Assembly (NCBI GenBank): GCA_945643635.1
Contig: CALZFC010000349.1
Location: forward strand, 4,568,501-4,632,500
Source of the DNA: Allodiplogaster sudhausi
Taxonomy: Eukaryota; Nematoda; Chromadorea; Rhabditida; Diplogasteridae
Length of the DNA: 64,000 nucleotides
Reading direction: 5' to 3'
Part shown: one piece after another, positions 24,417 through 36,300 of the stretch
Numbering within the stretch: the stretch's first letter is position 1
Layout of the letters: the number at the start of each line of letters is the position of its first letter
Notes under the pieces: model-generated
Told to the model about the DNA's origin: nothing
The model's input: the letters and a program-made list of their open reading frames with translations, nothing else
The model's database searches: none
Translations under genes and position numbers: made by a program

Positions 24417-26394
24417 TCGTAATTTATTTACAATTAGGGAAATATGAAATAAAATATAAAATATATCCCGAATTTATTATGAAAATATACATGTGCATGT
24501 TTGTGGGCCTAGTTATTGAGTTGAAAGTAGTCATTTCAATATTCACTTTTATTCATTAATTTCACGTATTATATCTACTGTCTACGAAATCTACGTAGAA
24601 ACCGCAATTATAATTAGATCTTCATGTATTTCGATGTCTTCGCTTCAATATTAAGAAATTTTTTTGAGATAAACGTTTGATTAATAAAGAGACTGAATAC
24701 TAAAATTGCTATTTCCATTTTAGATCGCAAAAAAAAAATTAAATTTTCCACGATTTCGCCTATTAGGCGATGTTCGTTGTAACTCAATTTAGAGTAAAAT
24801 TTGACAAACGGTTAAATATTCAAGATATTTTTCATAAGCATCGCAAAACAAAAAAAAATTTAAGTACATGCAAGGTCAAAAACGAACGAATTGACACCAA
24901 AACCATATAAGAAAAATTAAGCGGTGTCTGAAAGCCCAGTGAGCACATCCTCTCGTGAACACACTTCCGTGTTTGGACATTTCGATCATATAAGGCGTTT
25001 TTTCTGAATAGACCTCCTTCAGCGCTACTTTGACCAAGAATACGTACGTGCTAGGCTGAATTTTTTTCAAAAAAAAAAACTTTACCAGTAAGCAGAAATA
25101 TATTTAAAATGCAGCAAGCAACGCCATAATTGCAAACGTGAAATATTTTGTTTCTTAAGTGGTGTGTAAAATGTTGTCTGGTGAATATACTGTGATGTAT
25201 ATTCACCAGACAACAAAGAATGGACAATTTGGAAGGCAGCGCGCGCAATCTTCCAATCAGCACTCATGTCTTAGCTGGTTCGCAATGAAACTGTATGACA
25301 TGATCCTTATAGGTACATTTATGTAGATTCGTCTTTTTTCCTTCCGCATCCAGCCCACTAAAACTGACATGAGTGTAAGGTTAACATGTTTTGAGGGTTA
25401 AAAATGCGCTCAAACATTCGAGCTCGGCGGCATAAATCATGCTACGCCTTTCCAACTCATTTTTGGAATGAAGTTATACTTGTGTTCTATATTGAATTCC
25501 AGAATCAATAGGTTCGAGAAGTCTGCAATGATGTAACAAATGCGTATTGACAGTTTTTTAAAAATAATTTTTTTACTTGGCCCTAGAGTTGAAGAGTCAG
25601 TACTTTGGTACTTTAATCAGTACTTTGGTGCAGTACTTTTTCAGCTAAAATTTTTGGCTATCATTAGCAAGTGAGCGATGAAGCTTCTTTTTCCAGTGCT
25701 GACTGGGTGGCTGGCCATTTCTCTGCAGTCATCAGACGTGGAAAGGGTATCGGTCAATTTTTGTGAAGAGAGTGAAAGAACAGGAGGGCGCAATGATAAG
25801 GATTGCAAGGAGAGAGGGAGAGGGGAGAAAGAGGGACAGAGAGAAAGAAGTTGATTGAGAGGGATATATAAAGAGAAAGAAAGAGGCGGGCGAGAGAAAG
25901 AAAGAGAAAGAAGATTGAAAGAGAGGAAAGTGAGGGAAAGAGGTAGTAAAAATAGAAGGAGAGGAAAAGAGTGGAAATGGAAAATGAAAATGATCTCTCC
26001 CCGCAATCATTATTTTCTCAAGACAGGGCATCATATTAATGAAGCCTCTGATGATGATGTGTATGTTGAACATATGTATTCTCATACATATATACATATG
26101 TACATTAATATATTACGAACTTTCATTTCAATCCTGCTTTTCGTCTCACCGCACTGGATATCACAGAGTTCAAGTTATTTTTGTATTTAGGAAAGATGAA
26201 TTAGATTATTTACTGTGGAACAAAATATAGTTTAATTCTATCCGCGATCTTTGCTGCCTCGAGAAGCTTGCCCAGTAATTGAACTCTAGCATGTAGGAAA
26301 TATTGAAGATAAAAAGCAATGCGAGATTACGAATGCAGCAGAAACATTGCCTCTCGTTTATTTCTCTTATCGAAGAAGGAAGGAGGCAGCTGTC
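24417..26394. other. Spacer between transporter copies, with duplicated upstream blocks
   Basis: No exon is supported between the end of copy A and the candidate first exon of copy B. Blocks here recur upstream of other family members. The CATTTCGATCAT...TTTTTCTGAATAGACCTCC block (about 24978-25020) matches about 53278-53325. The CCAGTGCTG...CAGTCATCAGACGT block (about 25690-25740) matches about 53680-53725. They probably represent duplicated 5' flanking DNA. A GA tract lies at about 25795-25930. Confidence 0.5.
25172..25215. other. Perfect 19-bp stem, 6-nt loop hairpin
   Basis: Positions 25172-25190 and 25197-25215 are exact reverse complements (core TTGTCTGGTGAATATAC) around a TGTGAT loop. 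The paralogous sequence near 53417 has only the first arm, so the second arm arose by a local inverted duplication. A structured RNA is possible but unsupported. Confidence 0.7.
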
Positions 26395-26414
26395 ATGACT
26401 GCAGAACGGCAGAG
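26395..26414 (+). CDS. Candidate first exon of transporter copy B
   Basis: A 20-bp ATG-initiated exon ending at a GTTTGT donor, paralogous to 20021-20040. Linkage to the TM1 exon at 26854 needs an unidentified connecting exon. Confidence 0.4.
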
Positions 26415-26853
26415 GTTTGTCGGAAAATTGAGTGTCATCGGTTGAATTGTCAATCGGTTCTTGTACTTTTTTTTTTTAGATTTTTTTTTCCTTTCGACAT
26501 AAATGGTTTTTAAACAAAAGTATAGGAATAGTAGGCAAAATTACCATCCACTTTCCAGACTCCTCTCTGACGTCATCCTGCATGCGTCGTATTCTGAGCT
26601 GGGAACGGACGACGCAAGAAAGGGCAACTTCCTGGAGAAATCAAATAACTTTCATGCGAAAGGTATAGTCATAGAAAGCGCTATTCTTTATAAATGTATT
26701 ATTTCAGTTAATGTTGTTGAGCTGTTATATGCACGTAGATTCTAGAGTATTGCTAGCTTCTACGTCGTAGAAGATAGCAAAGCATTGAGTTTGAGGGTGG
26801 AGTAGGGGGGGGGGGTTGGTATGTCAATCCATAATTATTTTTTTCTAATTAAG

Positions 26854-27306
26854 GATTTCCAACTCTTAGTGCTCGAGCGCTCACCATCGGCGTGCTGATC
26901 CTTCTGAATTTTATTATACTCTGGAATCAATTCGTCATCAATGGTAGGTGGGCAGCATCATTACTTGTGGACTGACATGGTTTTTGCAATGAGACGCTGC
27001 AAACTACAGTTTCGCACGATTACGCGTGATTTTGAAGGCATTGCAATTTTTTTGTCAACAAATTTAGAATATCTAGAATATCCTTTCCAGCGGTGTTTCC
27101 CTTCGTGCAGTCGTACTTTTCTGTGTCTGACTCGTCGAGTGGTCTCCTGGAGGCGACGTCCGCTCCCGTCAACGCCGTCTGCCTTCTCCTCTACGGTTCC
27201 CTCGATGGCCGCTACGACCGAAAGCGGATCATCATTGGCGCCATGCTCTTTTGGAGTGCCATGAGCGCGGCTGCCAGCTTTGTATCGGAAACGGTTAGAG
27301 AGAGAA

Positions 27307-27380
<74 letters not shown>

Positions 27381-30300
27381 CGCGAGCGGGAGAGAGAGTG
27401 GGAAAGAGAAAGAGAGAGAGAGATATTATTAATGAAGCCTAAAGTAAGCAAAAATATTCCTTCCAGCAATTCTGGCTCTTCTGTCTCCTTCGCGCTCTCC
27501 ACGGCGTCGGTGCAGCCGCTCTCTCCACGTTGACTCTTCCTATCATTGGAGAATACCTGCATGGCAAACATTACACAATAATTATGATATGAGACCACGT
27601 ATACGTTTATTTAGTAATTTATGTATATATTTACCGTATTTTCTCTATTAGTGCCCCCGGGGGTACTATTTTTCAATACCCCTGCGAGAGGGGGGCACTA
27701 TTAGAGGGGGGGGGGGGTTCTGTTAGAGGGAGGGGTACTATTTTTCAATGTGATTGACTAAAAGTTTGATAACAACATTTCATTCTCAAAAACGACGAAT
27801 TATTGCTCTACTTCAATGGAATAAATCATTAGAATATGAGTTTTAACTTATATTTTGAATGAATTTGCAATCATTTCATTAGTAATAGCAACCCATACCT
27901 CAAAGATAGATTCCAGGTACGTTTCTATTAGACAATTGGGGGGGGCACTATTGGAGGGGGGGGTTCTATTAGAGGGAGGGGTACTATTTTTCAATACCCT
28001 TGCGAGAGGGGGGCACTATTAGAGGGGGGGGGGTTCTAATAGAGGGAGGGGCACTAATAGAGAAAATACGGTACTTTAATTAATCAATCAATCAATCAAT
28101 TTGTTTCCTATGTAACTAGTTACGAACTTTCTGTATTCATTATTACAGGAAGCGGGCGTAGCTATGCTGTTCTATCCTTCACTGCATCCACAGTTCTCGC
28201 GGGGTATTTGACAACTATTTGATTTCCCTGATATACATATTTTAGTCATGAATTTTTTTAATCTGACCATGAGTGAACCATAAAAGACCCGGCAGGCTAA
28301 AAATTTATGTTTCCATTAATTTTCCAATGATAAGTTATTTTTAATATTCTATTGTGTAATATTTCAAACAATGTGAAAAATTGTTGTTGGCATTTTTTTG
28401 CTTCCACAGATATGGGAAATATTGAATATTCTAAATTTCGGCGTAACATTTTCATGTGACATTTTCGCTGAAATCGCAATTTGCATGCAATATATTATTC
28501 AATGAGTCTTAGAATACACCATAAACATAGTGCTTGTTATTTACGAGCGCTGTCCATGAGCTCGGGCAGCGTGTTGGTGGAGCGGGGCGTCTCCTGGCAG
28601 TGGCTTCTGCGCGTGCTGATTCCAGTGGTTGCTGCCGGCCTCTTCATTCTTCTTTTCTACATGCCGGTGCGCTCATTTTCTCGATTCATCTTAATCAACT
28701 CATTGATTATTAATAGCACGTACATGTTGAGAATTGAAAATGTTAATGTCTTGACCGATAACAGATTGATGCACTTCTATTTTGAAGAAAAACTTTCCAG
28801 AATTCTCAAACAGCCAGCTCTCGTAGCCCACTATCATTCGGCGGTGTGCTGAAGAATTTCTATCATCTATCACGCGTGTAAGAATCCCCACTATGTGATT
28901 AGATTACAAGATAGTCGCTCTGAATAATGCTTAATTTTTTTGTTAACAATAAACGTTTGAACGATTTCCTTTAAGCCGTTCGTATATGTACCTGCTGCTC
29001 ATGCAGTGTTTTCTCGAGCCGATGATCGTCGGCGAAAAGTTCTGGGAGTCGACACTCTTGAAACGGGCGATCGACATGTTCGAGGGAACGTCGAATGTTC
29101 GTGTCTTCCATGGAATGGGATTCGCTGCGTACGGCTTTACTGCTCTTAAAGAAATAAAGATATATTTCGAGATTTAAGGGATCCAAGTCAATTTTGAAAA
29201 AAAACTCTTTCGGCTTAGAGAGCATGATGAGTGTGCTCACTGTCTTAGGCAAGTCAAATTTTCTAAGTCCAGAACTCCTGTTGAAATTTTACCCTGTTAT
29301 TTTTCTAAGTCCAGAAGTCCCCGTTGAAATTTTACCCTGTTATTTTTCTAAGTCCAGAAGTCCCCGTTGAAATTTTCAACGTTATTTTTCTAAGTCCAGA
29401 ACGTCCCGTTGAAATTTTTCCAAGATTCATTCCACCTTGTTCTTGGTCAATCGAAATATCACAAGTCCAGGATCCCGACCGGATCCGAACCTGGGTCACT
29501 TGCGTCGTAAGTCCCCGCGTTACCAATCGGCCAATCGTCCATCATACCAAGTAGCAAGTGAAGATGTAGACATTCGTGTGGAAGTGATCATACATCAGAG
29601 ATCACACATCACTCACCGGAGGGGGGATATTGCCAGGTCCAGATTTATGCTAGTCGAAATATCACAAGTCCAAAACCCCTCGTGAATAATCGCCCTTGTA
29701 TTATTTCACAAAACATATTCCATCATTGACCTGTCTAAATCTTACAAGTCCAGTTATGCATTTTATCATATTCAATATATAACAATCACGATGATGCACA
29801 ATTCTCAAGAACAGATTTTTCACGAATATTGTTGAGGGTGACATTGTGAAACACTGCAGATTGGATTCTCTGGTTGGCGACGATACAAGAATTGCAGAGA
29901 CGAATATTCGTCATGTTGTTCGTCGTAGTGTCGTTAAGTTTTGCACAAACATTGCAAACGGCAATGACGATGAATCGGTGGCTTTTCAAGAGGTGTCCAT
30001 GATTACTTACATGAGATGGACGTTGGAAGGCATCAACGAGTTCCTTGAAGCTCTTCTGCAAATTTATAACAAATGGTGAAATTGCAAGAGCACGAGTAAA
30101 GTATACCTTTGCCTTAGGTTCATCCTTTGCAGTCGCATTAAACCTTCGTTTGCGTTCACGAAGCTGAAAATGAATGATATATAGAAAATATTCAAAAACA
30201 CGCAATTTTAAACAAAACCTTTTCTTTACGCGAAGTCTTGGACTGCGAGGAAATGGAAGACGAAGAAGATGAAGATGAAGAAGACTGGGAACGAACCATT

Positions 30301-33300
30301 TGACCTGATTGAAATGTTCAAATAATGACTGCCTCAGTCGTCAAAGGGGCGGAACTGGACATAGACATTATCAGATTCGTCTGTGAGAAGTTGAATAGTA
30401 CCAAGGGGTCGAATGTAACGTGCATGACGTGGCTGATAAATTTCCTCACCACTGTGAGCACGCTTAATGTGTCGGCGCAGATTAAAACCAGTCGAGAATA
30501 CATTTCCGCAATCTTCACAGTTAAAAGCTTTCTTTTCAATATTGGATTCTACAGAAGGAACAGGCATAGTTTCAGCAATGTTCTTTCCTTTAGATTCAAT
30601 AGTTGTACTAGTTGCAGCAGGTGCAGAAGCAGGAGAGGCTGCCTTACGATCACCAGCAGTCATCGTGTCAAAGTGAAACAATGACTTTGGAAAGGGGGGC
30701 TTTTATACACTGCCTGAGGTGAGTCATAAACCAGCGAATAACTATTTCGTCATTCGTGACATAATGACGTGTACTAAAATATTTCGCAATAGTATTCATT
30801 TTATTTCCACGACAACGTAAATAAAGAAAGAATAGACAGTAGTGACCACAAACTACACTAGTTGTACTTTGAACCCTATGAGGAAAATATTGAACATGTG
30901 AAAATTGTTCAAGCCATTTGGCAAGCAATTCTGGGGGCTTATTTGCTGTTGAATCATAGTATTCAGCAGAATTAGTAGCGTTTACATATACGGCAACCCA
31001 GTGTTCACCTGTACTATGAGAATCTCCTGTATTCCAAACAATACACAAGGGTCTGCGTTCTGGTAGGACAAGTTTTGTATCACAAGGGAAACTACCAAGA
31101 TAATAGACACGTGTTGTAGAACAAGTTTCCAAGAAATTATTTATTTCTACATTTGTTAATGGGAAAATATTCATTGTGTGAGAATATGATATACAATCAA
31201 ATTTCAACAGCAAGCAGCTCAATTGGAAAAAGATTTCCGTTGGATGCCGATACCAGCGGCAGCTTCATCGCGCGCAATTGTACACCATGTTGGCACGACA
31301 TATAATCCTGAACAATATTTATAATTATCAGATAAATGATAAATAAATATTCTAACCTTTAGCCAAACCTTGACAGGTCTCACACCCAATGTACTGTGAC
31401 GACCTTCCACTGTCAATCTGACAGTGATTCGAGTTGAAGCGTTGGTGCCGGGGACGATGCGAGCACGCTCCAACAGGAAATTGTTGGGGCCAAGATGAGA
31501 GGTAAATATGCGGCGTCTTCGTAGTGTGCTATCGATGGTGTCAATTTCCGCGGCGGACAAAACGGTATCTTCGTCGATTCGAATTCCACATGTGAAGTAG
31601 ATGAAGACGGAGAGTGGAACGCGACTCGGAAGAACCATTATGCCTGTTGATCATTAAAAACGTTACGAAAGTGATCAATTTGGTAAAGACCATCATATTC
31701 TGCATAAATCACGAGTTGAAGACCATTGTCGGGTGTTTTCTCGGAAAAACGCATCGATAATTGTGTTGTACCACTGCGCACTAGTTCAAAGTCTGCGTTA
31801 GTGTCCGTTGACGAAAGATTAAATGCAAATAAAGAAAAGCCTTTCTTGTACATTTTGTATCCTATTGCCAAGTCACGATTTTCACCAACAGCACCAATAT
31901 TCTCGTAAAACATGACGAAAGCTTCAGCAAAAGAATTAGTTTTGAAATTTATCTTTTGCGGTTGTGCAGGGAAAGTTACACCACCAGCATCTATACATAC
32001 TTCCGAAATGTTAAAGCTTTGGAAATTAAATGGGGAATGTGAAACACTACCCTCATAGGCATGTTGGTCTATACAGCCAATAATAATTCGGCGAGGAATT
32101 AAATCTGTAAAGATTGTAGAGAAGGGAAAATCAAAGCGACCACCCGGTACAGAGACAACGCGTACTCTGGTACGTCGATAGGGATATCGTGCAGGATAGG
32201 ATAGGAGGGTTTGTTCAAGGGCAAGATTAACAGAACTGATCACATCAACAGCACGAATAAGAAGTTTCATAGAGACGACCTCAATGTTTGCACCATTAGG
32301 CGCTGCATCATGACTTTCTAGCACAAAAGCATCGCTATTGCGATGGAAGGTAAACTGAACGTTTAAATGTGGTAATAGCAGTCGGTCAGTTGTGAAATGG
32401 TCAATATGAACAGGAGAAACAATGTCCAACTCGCCCGTTGAAGAAATTGCGTCTAATCTACTCTTATATCCCTTATTATCTGCACTATCAAGACCAACAT
32501 CATTGTCTTCAAAGTAACCAGCGGCTTGAAGTATTCCAAACTTTCGATCTGTACTATGTGTCAAAAGCGTCTCGAGGTACGCCTTGTATGCATACTGACT
32601 ACATTCGAATATTTGTTGGTTATTGATTTGCAAGTTGACTTGATCAAAAAAGGTTCCACCAATATAGTTTATTAATGCATACTTGGACACTTTTGTGGCA
32701 TCATTATGAACAAGCTTTAGTTTAAAAGCAATGTAACACTTGCTAACCTGCAAGAAATGTCTCGAGTCAACAATGTTAAAAGTAAAAGGTCCAGTGTTGT
32801 TAATAGGTGTGCTTGTTGGAATTGAAAGCCATCGCGCAGAATCAAAGGCAACTTGTGTTGAAGGAATGTCAAAAAGGGAAAGTTCACTACGTGTTGAGGG
32901 TGGCGATTTGGGATCTATTAGTTTACCAACCATTACGTAAATATATCACTGGGAAATTTGGGAACAACAGGTCGCGACCGACGTTTTCGAACGACTGAAT
33001 GACGTCTCTTTCTAGACGTCTTTCTTTTAGGTTTACGTTTCTTTGTCTTTTTCTTTTGTGTTTTTCTTTTCTTTGAAATTTGTCTGCGGACACGAGAACC
33101 AGTGCCACCTTGCAATGCAGAAGTAGCTCGATTAACAAGGGAACGATATGCTTGAGGTCCATGTACACGAAAACTTTCTTCTAATGGTTTTCCGGAAGAA
33201 ACGTCGTCGACGACGTTGGCACTAGCGTTAAGTGCTTCAGTGAGGATTGATCGCCCGGCGCTACGCGTAAGCGGCAAAATGAAGTTGAAGAGTTTCGAAA

Positions 33301-36300
33301 GGACACCACCAACACCACTACCACCACGCTGATAAGGAATACCACGGAAACCACTGCCACTTTGGCGTGCTTGTTCCAAGAAGACAGCATGCCAGTCAAT
33401 GGAATTATCAGGGTCATAAGTGACATGCATTTTTATTATTATTGCAATCGGAAGGCGTGGCGACGTGAACGAAAGTGAAGTTGAATGCAAACGGTGCCAG
33501 AATGAAAGTTAACAACCTCGTCCTGATCGTTTTTTATACTAATGTGAATCGAGTCAACGTATCGAGACTTTATTGGAAGATATTGGGGGCGGAAAAAGGC
33601 AGAATAAACATTGTCACCAGGACTTCCTTCAACCGTAAGCACTTTAAGTAGAGGACTAAGAACATTGGAAACAATTTGGTTTTCGATGATATTCGTGTAA
33701 ATGTAAAATATATCTTTTGCAACATGTACCGAATGTTTTCCCACATATTGACCATCTGAATAGCCAACAAGTCTTGTGGCCAGACCAAGTAAATATGCAA
33801 TTTTATTTGACATGCTAACTGCGTAAACATCTTCAGGTTGTGTGATTGTACACTTTCGTGTAATGCTATTGTATGTGATAAAGTCATTGGTAATATCTTT
33901 CTTGGTTGTTAGGTTGTACGAGGTGGCTACTTCCACATTAATCAAAGAAATTAAATCGTCAACCTTTTCGTATGAATTCGGCGGGATGGTTACGACTGTT
34001 CGAATACTTTCCCCCTTGTTTGTCTTATCAAAATACTCTAGAATAATATTGTTCTCGTTAAAGTCATCCTTTTCTTGTTTTGTTGTAATTCTGTCATAAG
34101 TGTTTGGGTAAATAATTTCGGTCATTGCAACCTCATAGTCTGATTTAAAATGCAAAGGTGCAGGAAGACGAATACGAAAGTCACCAATTTTATCACCTTC
34201 ATGTGTATTGCTAATCAAGTAAACATAAAAGTCATCATTGTTATTCATTTTTAGACGGGTGGATGTGTGCTATAACGACGACTTGGAATGGTGGGGGAAG
34301 GAAGAAGATAGCCAATACACGAGGAAAGGGTTACAATCCAAAGTTTATTGTCGTCGTTACGTGTGCCAAAAGTAAGATTATATATCGACACTAAAACAAC
34401 TGTGTAAATAAGTATTACTTGTGCAATGTAGACAAACAGCGCACGTGAACACGACACTTCACCACAATGCCAGGAAGCACTTCTAGTTTCGTCAGGGGCG
34501 GGTGACAACTTTTCTAGCATGTTTTGCATCGATCCAAGAATCAAATGAAGGTGGGTAACCAAGCCAACGTACTAATATTTCCTTCTTGCCCGAGCGTGTT
34601 CTTCTTGCAAGTACACGTTCAATTTTATACTCGTCGTCGGGCGAAGTAATGTGTGATACGAGTTCACGCTCGTAGACAATACTATCAATGTCCTCGCCGT
34701 TCAAATCTTCAATAATGTACGCGGGTGGGTCCTTGAACAGACACTTTTTTATGCGAAATATTTCCAGGGTAAAAGTATTCTTATATCCCTTTGTAAAAGC
34801 ACCGCGAAGACGAGAAAGACGCACAGTATCACCTGGTGCATAGCGATGCTTGGCCATGAGTTGTTTGTCCTTTGCATAAAGGGTTTGCCAAACAAATTCT
34901 GCATTTGTTGCATTTACGGACGAGGGTGCAATGCCACCAATAGAAGAAATTGGTGATTCGTTTATTGCTTTGGTAGCATCTTGTAAAACATTCAGCCAGT
35001 GATATGTATTATTTTCGGAAAAATAACGGTATAGTCTTGTCTTTAGTCTACGTATTGTATTTTCTGCAAGTGCACACTTTACATTATGGTTCTTTGGAAT
35101 ACGATGTTCAATTTCGTTTTGTGCTAACAAACGTTTAAAGTTGGAATTTAAAAATTCTTTGCCTGCATCAGTATAAAGACGAAAAGGGGATCGTCCAGAA
35201 GTTTTAATTATACGTTCGTAAGCCTTTGTTGTTTCAGCACCACTTTTATTTAGAAGAGGTTCGCACATTACAAATCGAGATAGGACATCAACAACAACAA
35301 GAATGCAAGTATAGCCAGAATTGTGACGTTTAAGGTCGGCCATTATGGCAAGATCTGCTTGGTGGTCGCTATCAATCCATGTACACTGTGTCTTACTTGT
35401 TTTTATTCGATTCAATCTGGGAAAATGGGTAGTATATGTAGACTGTTTATGTAGAAACGCTTTAACGTCTCCAAGTTTAACTTTTAATCCTTTCTTTCGG
35501 GCAGCTTCATAAAGACGAAGAACACCACTGTATCCGCCATAGCTACTAATGTCGGTATAAATTTTTTCTAGTTCTTCCATTGTATTGCGTTGGCCAAAGG
35601 GTAACTGCAAAGTTGGTGCCACGAAACTCGACAAGATCCGCACGGGCACTATTACCCAACATTAAAGGTGAAAACTTGGTTCTTTTTAGGGCTGCGCCAA
35701 ATTCTTTCGCGCCTTGAACCGGATCAGAACGTGTACGCCACTTACTGGAAAAGTCTTCAATCAGTGAAACTATATCGTACTCGTTTTGTCCAAGTACAAT
35801 CTTGTCTTTAATAACTGGGAATTCTGTGGAATTTGCAATTAAATGATTAACAAGTGTTGCAGCCTTTCTCTTAATTGTATCGTTTGAAAATTGAAGTGTC
35901 TTTAAGCAATTTTGTTCTGGTTGTGATGTCTGAGCTATTGACGTTGTTTGTGGTTGAACATTTTGAGTTCCATTTGATTGAACAACTTGATTTACCGGCT
36001 GCACAGGAACAGGAGGTTGAGGAACGTCTATAGAATTTTTTACAATGGGAATGGCAGTTTGAAAACTATGTTCTGAAACATCATCTGCACCTTGCCATGC
36101 AACATTTGTGTCAGGTCCTTTAGTATTTCCATGCACGTATTGTGTAAGACGCTGTAGCAAAGCACGATATCTATGCATCTTTTCTTCAGCATCAAGAATA
36201 CATGAAGGTGCAAGAAGTGTATTCAATTCATTTTCAATACGTTGAATAAAGTTTGGTTGTTGTTGTTGTTGTTGCATCATATTTGCAAGACGTTCTTCAG

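Noticed and set aside
29846..30079. Plus-strand open frame opposite the Ser-rich/CxxC gene
   Set aside because: The minus strand has in-phase exons with GT-AG introns and paired CxxC motifs, which makes the plus-strand frame a shadow.
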